22,646 bases of DNA from an uncultured Oscillospiraceae bacterium (GCA_910579545.1 CAJTVI010000043.1:1-22646), one strand, 5' to 3'; positions 14,479-21,423 are shown, counted from the stretch's first letter. Made by a program: numbers and translations. Notes: generated by a model not told the origin, from the sequence alone.

Positions 14479-15447
14479 TTACTGCTTTTGCAACAGCTCT
14501 TTGTACTTCGGGCGATCTGATTCTGGCACTTTCAGCGCAGACATGGCTTGCTCAATGGTCAGGTTCAAACTGTCCATTAAGTTACGGATGGACTCCCCTA
14601 CGCCTCTTTCTATACCTCTTTCTATGCCTCTTTCCATCCCGCGTTCCCAGACGCCCTCGCTCAGATTGCACATATTCTGCACCTCCTTTTCCATCTCCTG
14701 TGTCATGGCAAGATCGAACTCCTGCCGCAAAATGCGCTGTTTCTCGGCGTACTTTACCTCGCTGGACAGCAGCACGTCCAGCAGCTTCAGGATGCCCTCA
14801 TAGCGTTCATCCCCCGGCCCGCCAAGGCACAGCATCACGACCGTCAAAAGGTCATAGTCCCGCACCGGCTCTTTCACCGCGCCCACCATGTTTTCCTCGG
14901 TCATCCGGTAGCGGGTGATCGTGTTGCGGTGGTCTTTGGGCGGGTCAGCACACAGCCAGATGCTGTACACCTTTTTGATCTCGCCATACTGCGCGCCGGA
15001 AAACTCGGTGCCGGACTGGGACGAGATCAGCCGGCTGCAGTAGTAGATTGCCCGCTTGAGCAGCGGATAACCTGCCGAAAATCTGTTCTGGCTCTCCAGA
15101 TTGATGATCAGCCGGATCGGCTCGCCGCTCGAAGGGGCCGTCGCATAAAAGCGGATATCATACAGGATCGTATGCTCGCTCAGCGAGGCGTCCTCCTGCC
15201 CAATGCTCTGGATGCGGGTCGGAGCGGTTTCATCCGGCTGCATCGCCCATTCATTGACCGCAGGTGTACCCTCGATATACTTTTCAGCAATTTCTTCAGG
15301 TGTGCAGTCCTTAAACTCGCTGAGGCAGCTCTTCATGATCCAGCCGAGCAGTATCTTCTCGCTCAGCAGCCGCTTGCAGGCAGCGTCCAGTTTGGCGCGG
15401 TCATCCATCACTCGGATGCTCTGGCCCAAACTCGTTTCCTGCTCCAT
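14479..15447 (-). CDS. PD-(D/E)XK nuclease family protein, Rpn/recombination-promoting nuclease type
   Basis: 322 residues. The nuclease core is visible as TILYDIRF (Asp97) followed by RLIINLESQ (Glu118, Gln120), then YPLLKRAIYYCSRLISSQSG and a KKVYSIWLC strand. This is the (D)-(E)xQ signature of the PDDEXK_2/Rpn group, which cleave DNA and promote RecA-independent recombination and are often mislabelled transposases. Downstream comes a tandem ERGM/ERGI/ERGI/ERGV repeat at about residues 269-287, encoded by 12-bp DNA repeats, then a short C-terminal helical domain. AGGGGGAATTCCC precedes the ATG. It has its own terminator and is flanked by spacers, so it may be an independently acquired gene inside the element. 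Confidence 0.85.
   Translation of the reverse strand: MEQETSLGQSIRVMDDRAKLDAACKRLLSEKILLGWIMKSCLSEFKDCTPEEIAEKYIEGTPAVNEWAMQPDETAPTRIQSIGQEDASLSEHTILYDIRFYATAPSSGEPIRLIINLESQNRFSAGYPLLKRAIYYCSRLISSQSGTEFSGAQYGEIKKVYSIWLCADPPKDHRNTITRYRMTEENMVGAVKEPVRDYDLLTVVMLCLGGPGDERYEGILKLLDVLLSSEVKYAEKQRILRQEFDLAMTQEMEKEVQNMCNLSEGVWERGMERGIERGIERGVGESIRNLMDSLNLTIEQAMSALKVPESDRPKYKELLQKQ
14601..14636. repeat. 12-bp tandem repeat, three units, inside the Rpn-type nuclease gene
   Basis: Units CGCCTCTTTCTA, TACCTCTTTCTA and TGCCTCTTTCCA follow one another, with a degenerate fourth downstream. The period of 12 keeps the frame, so copy-number change would alter protein length by four residues (ERGx) at a time without knocking the gene out. 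Confidence 0.8.
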
Positions 15448-15600
15448 GGGAATTCCCCCTATCCTTATTCTACCACATGCCCGCGCAAAATGCCACCGGC
15501 AATCCTTGCCTTGCGGGCCGGAAGTGATCGGATCTGTTTGATAAGGTAATTATACCAGATTTTTATGCATTTTACGACTGCCTTTTCTGCCGTTTTGTTA

Positions 15601-15762
15601 TTACTGCATCTCCCGCTCCACGCGCTGGCGGTAAACCTGCATGATCAATTCCAGCAGGCGTTTTTCTGTGTCCGGCACATCCTGCGGAGCAAAACAGATC
15701 CGCACCCGATGGTCGCCAACCTCCCATTCAAGTATAGGTGTTTCTGCCATTGGCAACGTCAT
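15601..15762 (-). CDS. 53-residue hypothetical protein translationally coupled to the resolvase-like gene
   Basis: The frame starts MTLPMAETPILEWEVGDHRV and ends QVYRQRVEREMQ before TAA. Its ATG overlaps the TGA of the preceding resolvase-like gene as ATGA, a clear coupling signal. It looks like a beta hairpin followed by a helix. I recognise no family. Co-translation with the resolvase-like protein suggests the two act together. The stop is followed by a gene-free stretch to the nuclease start at 15447. Confidence 0.65.
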   Translation of the reverse strand: MTLPMAETPILEWEVGDHRVRICFAPQDVPDTEKRLLELIMQVYRQRVEREMQ

Positions 15763-16193
15763 TGCGCATCGTCCTCCTTCTCAAGCCACGGCAGGCTTAG
15801 GCCCAGCTTGTCTGCCCGCTGGCAAAGCTGTTCAGCCAAGCCCTTGGCTTGCAAACTGGCATGGGCATCCTCTGCCGTGCAGAGCAGCACCGCGCCGTGT
15901 TCCTGCAAGATCTCCATGATCCGCAGCAGAATGTGCCGGTCCTCGCTCAGCCGGGAAACGTCCCGCACCAGCAGGGCGTTTGCGTATCGGGTGCGCGTAC
16001 CCCGCAGGGCCATAAGCAGCCCCATCCGCTCCAGCGTCATCCCGCTGCTCATATCCTGCGAGGTGCCGACCACAGGTATCCCCCGCCGCTCAGCCTCCTG
16101 CAAGACCTGGGACATCTGGCTTATCACAACACTTGGGTGTACCCCGATGTCCCGTGCATAGGCCCAGGCCCGAAGGTTCTTTTCCTGCCGCAT
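15759..16193 (-). CDS. Serine-resolvase-like protein with the catalytic serine replaced
   Basis: 144 residues covering only a resolvase N-terminal fold. RAWAYARDIGVHPSV at the start aligns with the (Y)ARVSTxxQ active-site block, but Asp-Ile stands where Val-Ser should be, so the nucleophile is absent. IPVVGTSQDMSSGMTLERMG and ANALLVRDVSRLSEDRHILL match the later resolvase blocks (DRLSR). No DNA-binding domain follows. It cannot carry out normal strand exchange. It could be a DNA-binding or accessory factor, or a partner of the large recombinase. It starts 12 nt after the helicase stop and overlaps the next gene by ATGA, so these three genes form one transcript. Confidence 0.75.
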   Translation of the reverse strand: MRQEKNLRAWAYARDIGVHPSVVISQMSQVLQEAERRGIPVVGTSQDMSSGMTLERMGLLMALRGTRTRYANALLVRDVSRLSEDRHILLRIMEILQEHGAVLLCTAEDAHASLQAKGLAEQLCQRADKLGLSLPWLEKEDDAQ

Positions 16194-16204
16194 TTTGTTC
16201 TCCT

Positions 16205-18139
16205 TTACATAAAATAATCCGGGCTTTTTCGGGCCCGGATAAACCGCTGTACTTCCGTGATGTCGCTTGTGAGCGGGCAGGGCGGCAGTTGTTTGCGCAC
16301 AGCTGTATGGTACCGCTGCCCCCGCGCCGCTCGGCTGTCCAATATCGCAACAGCGCAGGTGTCCGTCTCGGTGCGGATCGCCCGGCCTACACCCTGCCGG
16401 AGTTTTACCTGCATCTCTGGCAGGATGCTCGCTGAGATATACTCGTGCAGGCTGGGGTATTCTTCCCGCTCGACCTCTCTGACCGGATCAGGGGTCGGGA
16501 ACGGTAGCCGCACGATCACCAGCAGCGACACCATATCGCCGGGAAAGTCGATCCCCTCCCAATACGGCCCGGCCGCACAGAGCACCGCGCACGGCAGCGC
16601 CTTGAACTGCGCGACCGCCTGCTGGTTGCCGCGCCACGCTTCAAGCAGCGGGAACGGCAGGGTACCTTTCAGCTTCTGGCACACCTCGCTCATTTGCGTG
16701 TAGGATGTGAACAGCACCAGCGCATGGCCGTGGGCCGCCAATAACAGCTGCCGGAGCCGCCCCGACACCTTGTCCGCACTCTCGTCAGACAGTTCGCCGG
16801 GCATATACAGCAAACAATTCCGCTGGTAGTCAAATGGGGACGGCGCGGTGAACTCCCGGCAGCGGTCATTTGTTTCCAGCCCAAGTTGTTGACGGACACG
16901 GGCAAAGCTGCCGCCCGCCGCAAGGGTGCCGGAGGTGAGGATGGCGGGCTTTCCCGCCCGCCAGAGATCCCGCGCGAGGAGCGCGGGAGTATCCCTGTGT
17001 ATGGCGCAGAGGGCAAATTCCCCATCCTGCTTGGCCTGGATGTACCGTATCCGGTCGGAATGCTGCCCGCTGAAAAGGGAGAGGATTTCCGCCGCTCTTT
17101 CCAGCCCGCAGGCCGTCCCCTGCGAATGCGCTTTGGTGAGACGCGCGGCCTTTTTGAGCAGGGCGATGGTTTCCGTGACGGCCCTTTCAAGTCTCTGCGT
17201 CCAGCAGTACGGTCTCTGGCCACTTTTTTGTTCCAGAGGGTCTGTCTCCTGCTGTAAGGCTTTGGCGAGAGCAGCCGCGCTGGCGTACAACCGCCGCCCG
17301 GCCGCCGCACAATGCTCCTTTTTCAGTGCAGTGCAAAGGTCCAATATCTCGCTGAATGCGAGCGTATCCCCATACATCTGCCGGGCCGCCTCTGCCAGCT
17401 TATGGGCCTCGTCCACAATGAGGATGCGGTAATCCTTTAATAAAGGCCGAAGTTCCCGCTGACGGTGCATGGCGTCTGCCAGCAGATAGTTGTGGTTGCA
17501 GATCTGGATATGGAACTCATCGCTTTTCGCCGCCGTGAGATGCTTTTGGTAACGGCAGCCGTGATAGATCGGGCATCGAACGGAACAGGTTGCCGGAACG
17601 CATACCTGCGCACGGTCAAAGCCGGATAGCCCAGATGTCTTGTCCAAGTCGATGTTCCTGTCCAAAGCAGAAAGTGCCGCCCGCCGCTGGCTGTTCACCC
17701 GCTCACTGCCCATGACCGCCGCTTGGCGCATGGCCAGCCGAAGATCGCAGGCATACCGCTCCCGGCCCTTGCGAATGATGGCGCGGATCGGGCTGTCCAG
17801 GATGCCATCCCCCTGCAGAACCTCGGACAAAAATGGGATATACTCCTTTATAATAGCATCCTGCAGGGCCACGCTGGAGGTGGAGACCGTCAAGATCATC
17901 GGCACGCCGCGCGGGCGGTATTTCTGCCAGAGCAGGCCCGCCGCAAGGTATGCGTAGGTCTTTCCGATTCCCACCCCGGCATCGCAGAGCGCGACCCGGT
18001 TCAAAAACATGGCGTCCAGCATCTCATGGCAGAGTTTGATCTGCGCCGGCCGCACCGCAAAGCCATGCGCGGGGAACAGGTCACGAAAGATGTGCTCTGC
18101 CTGCACATGGGCTTGTTCCAAAGAAGTTGTTTGTTTCAT
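16205..18139 (-). CDS. DinG/XPD-like ATP-dependent DNA helicase with Fe-S cluster cysteines
   Basis: 644 residues from ATG 18139 (an upstream GTG at 18226 extends the frame, but that part is not helicase-like). Motif I is CDAGVGIGKT at about 52-61 and motif II is VDEAH at 242-246. Between them Cys131, Cys180, Cys185, Cys189 and Cys195 (CVPATCSVRCPIYHGC) provide the four ligands of a 4Fe-4S cluster as in DinG and XPD. The C-terminal helicase motifs include YWEGIDFPGDMVSLLVIVRL and the closing QGVGRAIR. The enzyme should unwind 5'-overhang DNA, R-loops or D-loops; on a mobile element it may serve conjugative replication or repair. Its start overlaps the TGA of the preceding ORF as ATGA. Confidence 0.93.
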   Translation of the reverse strand: MKQTTSLEQAHVQAEHIFRDLFPAHGFAVRPAQIKLCHEMLDAMFLNRVALCDAGVGIGKTYAYLAAGLLWQKYRPRGVPMILTVSTSSVALQDAIIKEYIPFLSEVLQGDGILDSPIRAIIRKGRERYACDLRLAMRQAAVMGSERVNSQRRAALSALDRNIDLDKTSGLSGFDRAQVCVPATCSVRCPIYHGCRYQKHLTAAKSDEFHIQICNHNYLLADAMHRQRELRPLLKDYRILIVDEAHKLAEAARQMYGDTLAFSEILDLCTALKKEHCAAAGRRLYASAAALAKALQQETDPLEQKSGQRPYCWTQRLERAVTETIALLKKAARLTKAHSQGTACGLERAAEILSLFSGQHSDRIRYIQAKQDGEFALCAIHRDTPALLARDLWRAGKPAILTSGTLAAGGSFARVRQQLGLETNDRCREFTAPSPFDYQRNCLLYMPGELSDESADKVSGRLRQLLLAAHGHALVLFTSYTQMSEVCQKLKGTLPFPLLEAWRGNQQAVAQFKALPCAVLCAAGPYWEGIDFPGDMVSLLVIVRLPFPTPDPVREVEREEYPSLHEYISASILPEMQVKLRQGVGRAIRTETDTCAVAILDSRAARGQRYHTAVRKQLPPCPLTSDITEVQRFIRARKSPDYFM

Positions 18140-18489
18140 TCTGATCCACCAAATTTTACAACACAAACCAGATCGGCAGCATATTGATGCGGCGCAGGCA
18201 AATGGTGAGATCTGCCTGCGCCGCACGGATCTGCCGTCGATCCGGCAAATAGATTTGCTTTCTTCCCACCGTATTTGCCGCTCGCGCCCCCGGTGTGCTG
18301 AATGGTCTGGCCCGACGGTCCCGGCCCATTCAAGGGAACACAGCAGGCGGGCCGCTGGCCGCGGCCGCTCACTGGCTCTGCAAGGGTCTTACTGCTTACA
18401 ACCCAAGTGATCGCCACCCGGTCTGTCGTGCCGGGCCACAGGCGTATCATTCTGACCCCGCTGGCCGATCCTGGCGGAAAGGCTGCCAT
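18136..18489 (-). CDS. 117-residue hypothetical ORF coupled to the helicase gene
   Basis: The frame begins MAAFPPGSASGVRMIRLWPG, and its TGA overlaps the helicase ATG (ATGA). It contains GTTDRVAITWVVSS and ends with a hydrophobic strand, ADLVCVVKFGGSE, which looks protein-like; the middle is rich in Gly, Pro and Ser. GGAAG lies upstream of the ATG at 18489, and a second ATG at 18450 is preceded by GGGGTC. The overlap is the main reason to accept it. The rest of the stretch between the helicase and the sigma-like gene (18490-18605) holds no gene but has a GAACCGGCGAAAG word like those at 19476-19750. Confidence 0.42.
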   Translation of the reverse strand: MAAFPPGSASGVRMIRLWPGTTDRVAITWVVSSKTLAEPVSGRGQRPACCVPLNGPGPSGQTIQHTGGASGKYGGKKANLFAGSTADPCGAGRSHHLPAPHQYAADLVCVVKFGGSE

Positions 18490-18605
18490 AGCCTTTCTTC
18501 CGGCAAAATGGGGTCGCTCGGCGCGGATGGCTTCTGCCGTCCGCGTGTCATGGCGCTTTCGCCGGTTCGCTCCCGGCCGCGGGAATGTACCTGCTGTGCT
18601 GGTAT

Positions 18606-19169
18606 TCAGTTGTCAAGGAGCCCGTTTGAGGGGCCGTTTTTCATACCTCTCACCCTATACGGACATCTAATTTGCGTTTGGAAAGGTATCTCCCCCGATT
18701 TTTTCAAATTTTTTCTGATCGCAGCACAGGTCAGATTGACCGCTGTATGGCTGACCCCTTTTTCCAGCGCAAATGACCGCAAACTCATCCCGCCAAGGAT
18801 GCACCTCTCAAAAACCTCCAGCTGCCGCTCGGTCAGCTGCTCTCTCAGTTCCCGGATGCTTTCCCGCAAAAGCAGGTCTTGCTCAAAATCAAATGGGTCA
18901 GCCAGCCATGACGACTCTAATCCCTCGCCATTTTGCACATTTACAAAGTCCGTTGACATTATCGCGGCCCGGATCATCCTGCCGTCCGCGTCAACATTCC
19001 GGGTCGGTGCCCCGGCCGTCTCCCGCCGCAGCTTCTTTTCCTCCGCCCGCAGCTTGCGAAATACCGCCTGGCTGACAGCGCATTCTTCCCGCGTAGCTTT
19101 GACCCGTACCATGTACTGGCCATCCTCCGCGATCCACAGGTCATAGTCGAACTCCTTGGGGCTTTTCAC
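18606..19169 (-). CDS. Sigma-70 region 4-like transcription regulator of the mobile element
   Basis: 187 residues from GTG 19169, chosen because GGAGG lies 10 nt upstream; the open frame further upstream is not protein-like. The N-terminal half (SPKEFDYDLWIAEDGQYMVR, then VKATREECAVSQAVFRKLRA and RNVDADGRMIR) is the element-associated N-terminal domain seen beside conjugative elements. The C-terminal half has ERQLEVFERCILGGMSLRSF followed by LEKGVSHTAVNLTCAAIRKN, a sigma region 4 helix-turn-helix. Such proteins probably direct RNA polymerase to element promoters. The gene lies behind a strong terminator (19426-19482), so its expression from the promoter at 20182 would need readthrough or a promoter within 19170-19425. 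Confidence 0.8.
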   Translation of the reverse strand: MKSPKEFDYDLWIAEDGQYMVRVKATREECAVSQAVFRKLRAEEKKLRRETAGAPTRNVDADGRMIRAAIMSTDFVNVQNGEGLESSWLADPFDFEQDLLLRESIRELREQLTERQLEVFERCILGGMSLRSFALEKGVSHTAVNLTCAAIRKNLKKSGEIPFQTQIRCPYRVRGMKNGPSNGLLDN

Positions 19170-19425
19170 TGATACCGTACCTCCGTTCGGTTTCCCGAGC
19201 GGAGATGCGGACGCAGAGCAAGGCCATCCAGCGGCGGGGCTTTGCCATCCAAACGATCCGTTCGGGTTGGCAGCCCTGCCTCCGGTGGCCGGGTTGCGGT
19301 TTATTCGATTGCTCCAGTGCCGGACAATGCTGGCCAGCTCCCATGCGCTGGACGGTGCCTCCACGGAAGGCGGATTCTGGGAATACTTGCCGGGGTCTTG
19401 AAAGGGATAGCCGCGGATATCCAAC

Positions 19426-19482
19426 AAAAAAGGCCCGGCTAACCACTGCCTCCCCTTTGGGGGGACGCAGTTGTTAGCCGGG
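19426..19482 (-). terminator. Long intrinsic terminator between the zinc-ribbon and sigma-like genes
   Basis: On the minus strand CCCGGCTAAC and GTTAGCCGGG form an outer 10-bp stem. CTGCGTCCCCCC and GGGGAGGCAG continue it, and GCC followed by TTTTTT ends it. It is a textbook terminator, placed about 260 nt upstream of the sigma-like start, and could be the off-switch of an attenuation system. The left part, 19170-19425, shows no gene. Confidence 0.82.
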
Positions 19483-19764
19483 ACCTTCGCGGTTCACTGC
19501 CGGGTTCGACCCTTGCCAACTTTCGCTCTCAGGCGGCGGCCTTAGCGGTTCTAGCCGGGTCCGTCGCTTCTTCCTGATCGCTCTATTTCAATTGCAGCCG
19601 GGACATTGTATGGCTGCCGGGTTCAGATGACTGTCCTTTGGGGGTTATGCTGTCTGCCGGAAACCTCACGGTTCTCTGCCGAGTCCGGTCCTTGCAGGCT
19701 TTCGCTCTCAGACGGCGGCCTTCGCGGTTCTGGCCGGGGCCGCCGCTTCTGCCTGATCGCCCTG
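19444..19764. repeat. Duplicated ~140-bp leader repeat with an internal GAACCGCGAAGG motif
   Basis: Two diverged copies start about 19444 and 19630, offset by 179-181 bp. Both hold CTTTGGGG near the start, CTTTCGCTCTCAG (19520 and 19699) and CCTGATCGC (19573 and 19752). On the minus strand each copy contains two CCGGC-xAGAACCGCGAAGG-xCCGG words (around 19477, 19534, 19656 and 19717), with a decayed fifth at about 19595, so an underlying ~60-bp period is visible. One word sits in a perfect 8-bp stem (CGGCGGCC/GGCCGCCG). No protein is encoded. The function is unknown. Confidence 0.7.
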
Positions 19765-19801
19765 TTCGGGTACAGTTCATTTGTCCCGCAGCCTCTGCTG
19801 G

Positions 19802-19984
19802 TCAGGCAGGCTGCCTATTGGGTGCCAAAACCTTAACCACCTTTATACTCACAGTTGCTCCGCTGACGATGCAGTTGAGTTCTGCACCGCACTTCGGGCA
19901 CACGACCTCTGAGTCGGTGCCGCTTTTTGATCTTGAGACCTGCCGCCCGCACACCGGGCAGGAAATAACCATTCTGTCGGACAT
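19802..19984 (-). CDS. 60-residue zinc-ribbon protein (Com-like)
   Basis: The protein reads MSDRMVISCPVCGRQVSRSK, then VVCPKCGAELNCIVSGATVS, ending with a basic strand. Two CPxCG knuckles (residues 9-13 and about 29-33) make a classic zinc ribbon, as in Com and other small regulators found on phages and conjugative elements. It is the first gene behind the consensus minus-strand promoter at 20182-20210. AGGAGG lies 15 nt upstream of the ATG. It may bind nucleic acid or a protein partner; the role is not known. Confidence 0.78.
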   Translation of the reverse strand: MSDRMVISCPVCGRQVSRSKSGTDSEVVCPKCGAELNCIVSGATVSIKVVKVLAPNRQPA

Positions 19985-20120
19985 CTTTCTGCTCTATGAC
20001 CTCCTATTGCTCCAGCACCCACGATATCTTTGCCAAGCACCGTCCATCGCCGGGCATTTTCTGGCTGCCCATATGGGCGGCACTGGGAACGAGTTCTATC
20101 ACTTTCTCACCATACCCCCC

Positions 20121-20149
20121 TTGACAAAACGAGAAGTACAAATTAGACT
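20121..20149 (+). promoter_or_regulatory. Sigma-A promoter for the XRE repressor and ImmA-like genes
   Basis: TTGACA at 20121-20126, a 17-nt spacer and TAGACT at 20144-20149. The start point would be near 20156, overlapping the operator-like box at 20152-20160. It drives rightward transcription of the XRE and metalloprotease genes. Confidence 0.75.
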
Positions 20150-20151
20150 AA

Positions 20152-20160
20152 TAGAAGTTA
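20152..20160. promoter_or_regulatory. Operator-like box, left half-site
   Basis: TAGAAGTTA lies at the expected start point of the rightward promoter. Its exact reverse complement TAACTTCTA is at 20235-20243, just before the XRE ribosome binding site. The pair encloses both promoters and is the best candidate for XRE repressor binding. Confidence 0.5.
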
Positions 20161-20181
20161 GGCTTCCTCTCGCTCAAGGCT

Positions 20182-20210
20182 ATTATAGGAAGTCTGGAAT
20201 CATTTGTCAA
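20182..20210 (-). promoter_or_regulatory. Perfect-consensus sigma-A promoter for the leftward element genes
   Basis: On the minus strand TTGACA (20210-20205), a 17-nt spacer and TATAAT (20187-20182) match consensus at all twelve positions. It fires leftward into the zinc-ribbon gene and toward the sigma, helicase and resolvase-like genes. Its start point (about 20175) faces that of the rightward promoter some 20 bp away. Confidence 0.88.
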
Positions 20211-20234
20211 GGAATTTTTGGAATAATCGTGATT

Positions 20235-20243
20235 TAACTTCTA
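20235..20243. promoter_or_regulatory. Operator-like box, right half-site
   Basis: TAACTTCTA, exact reverse complement of the box at 20152-20160. It lies between the -35 of the leftward promoter and the ribosome binding site of the XRE gene, so bound repressor could both block translation-proximal elongation and act on the promoter. Confidence 0.5.
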
Positions 20244-20261
20244 TAACAGGAGGCGGATTCT

Positions 20262-20669
20262 ATGAAGTTCGGAGAAAAACTGAAGATACTGCGCCGAAAA
20301 AAGGGCCTCACCCAGGAACAGGTCGCTCAGGCCATCGGGATCTCATCCCGTGCCTACGGCAGCTATGAGCAGAGCGGAAAGTACCCGCGCATACGGGAGC
20401 GGTATACAAAGCTGGCAGAAGTCCTTGACTGCGAGCCAGCCTATCTGATGTCGGAAGATGAGGAATTCATCTCCGAAGCTGCCAGCCAATATGGCAGCCG
20501 GGGGAAGCAGCAGGCAGAGAGACTGGTGGCCGAGCTGTCCGGCATGTTTGCGGGCGGTGATCTGTCCGAGCATGATAAGGACGCTGTCATGGCGGCGCTC
20601 CAGCGCGCCTATTTTGACTGCAAGCTGGACAACAAAAAGTATGCCCGAAAAAAGCATCCGGGCGAGTAA
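20262..20669 (+). CDS. XRE-family (Cro/CI-type) repressor, ImmR-like
   Basis: 135 residues. The helix-turn-helix occupies about residues 5-60: LKILRRKKGLTQEQVAQAIG, ISSRAYGSYEQSGKYPRIRE, TKLAEVLDCEPAYLMS. The C-terminal half is helical and charged (RLVAELSGMFAGGDLSEHDK) and may mediate dimerisation or be the protease target. The start has ACAGGAGG upstream. Gene order repressor then ImmA-type protease, transcribed away from the element's other genes, is that of ICEBs1 immR-immA and related elements. There the repressor holds excision and transfer genes silent until the protease cleaves it. That mechanism is known for ICEBs1 and inferred here. Confidence 0.88.
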   Translation: MKFGEKLKILRRKKGLTQEQVAQAIGISSRAYGSYEQSGKYPRIRERYTKLAEVLDCEPAYLMSEDEEFISEAASQYGSRGKQQAERLVAELSGMFAGGDLSEHDKDAVMAALQRAYFDCKLDNKKYARKKHPGE

Positions 20670-20689
20670 ATGTACCGATTATAGTACAT
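20670..20689. promoter_or_regulatory. Palindrome between the repressor and protease genes
   Basis: ATGTAC and GTACAT flank an 8-nt spacer immediately after the repressor stop codon. It could be a second binding site for the repressor or a weak stem-loop affecting the downstream gene. No T-run follows, so a terminator is unlikely. Confidence 0.45.
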
Positions 20690-20724
20690 CGCGTTTGCTA
20701 TGATAGATCCGGGGAGGTGTTCCT

Positions 20725-21276
20725 ATGGATTCGTATGAACTTTTTAGGCGGGCAGATCAGCTTGTGCTGCAATGCGAAACCAGAGACGCGCTTCGGATCG
20801 CAAAGGATATGGGCATCTGGGTCTATTATGAGGATGGTTTTAAAGATCTTTTGGGGATGTACACGTTCCAGTGGAATCATCGGCTCATGTTTCTGAATTC
20901 CAAAATGGATGAGTGCATGACACAGATGGTGGCGGCCCATGAGATCGGGCACGATGTCTGCCATCGGGCACTGGCTAAAGCCAACGGCATGAAAGAATTT
21001 ATGCTGTTCAACATGAAAGACAACACCGAATATGAGGCAAATGCATTTGCGGCACATATTCTGCTCGACAATGATGAGGTCTATTCGATGGCCCGGCAGG
21101 GCTATGATGTGGCAGAGATCGCGCGGGCTATGAACTCTCATGTTAACCTCATGCTCATTAAGATGCAGGAAATGATTAAGTTGGGGTATGAATTCCGCAT
21201 TCCTTATGAGCCTGACGGCCGGTTCTTCCGAAACATCAAGGGGAGAGATTTGGCAGCAGGTGACTGTTATGAATGA
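20725..21276 (+). CDS. ImmA/IrrE-family zinc metalloprotease (antirepressor)
   Basis: 183 residues. The zinc site is VAAHEIGHDVCHRAL, with HEIGH at residues 72-76 supplying two His ligands and the catalytic Glu. The downstream NTEYEANAFAAHILL supplies the third ligand, Glu, as in ImmA and IrrE. The C-terminal helix-rich part (YDVAEIARAMNSHVNLMLIK) is also typical. GGGGAGGTGTTCC precedes the ATG. It should cleave the adjacent XRE repressor when induced, for example by the SOS response or by a cell-cell signal, releasing element genes. The match is strong; the cleavage target is inferred from gene order. Confidence 0.93.
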   Translation: MDSYELFRRADQLVLQCETRDALRIAKDMGIWVYYEDGFKDLLGMYTFQWNHRLMFLNSKMDECMTQMVAAHEIGHDVCHRALAKANGMKEFMLFNMKDNTEYEANAFAAHILLDNDEVYSMARQGYDVAEIARAMNSHVNLMLIKMQEMIKLGYEFRIPYEPDGRFFRNIKGRDLAAGDCYE

Positions 21277-21423
21277 CCCAAAAGTCTATGTGGACGTCAC
21301 CCGCAGTTCAATGCGGACGATGCTGTGCGATATGTTTTTAAAGTGTTCTGCCACCTTGGCGGGGAATTCCATTGGCCAGTGGTTCGTGGAGCGGCGGGTA
21401 TTGCAAAAAGCGAGGTGATTAAG
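21269..21423 (+). pseudogene. Small coupled ORF broken by a probable one-base deletion
   Basis: MNDPKVYVDVTR starts inside the end of the metalloprotease gene. After this the frame degenerates, while the +2 frame reads QFNADDAVRYVFKVFCHLGG and FHWPVVRGAAGIAKSEVIK up to the next ATG. Adding one base near 21303 (CGCAG to CGCCAG) would join VDVTR to QFNADD. The N-terminus recalls small element proteins that begin PKVYVDVT, but I cannot assign a function. Confidence 0.35.

Noticed and set aside
16193..18226. Helicase start at GTG 18226
   Set aside because: The extra 29 residues (MRRRQISPFACAASICCRSG...) are Cys- and Arg-rich and unlike helicase N-termini. ATG 18139 begins a normal sequence and overlaps the previous ORF by ATGA.
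18295..19146. 283-residue plus-strand open frame
   Set aside because: It is antisense to the sigma-like gene and ORF117, with Ser/Arg-rich shadow composition and no recognisable domain.
19444..19764. CRISPR-like array
   Set aside because: The units are only two to five, diverged, of unequal spacing and without short identical repeats or unique spacers of constant length. No cas genes are near.
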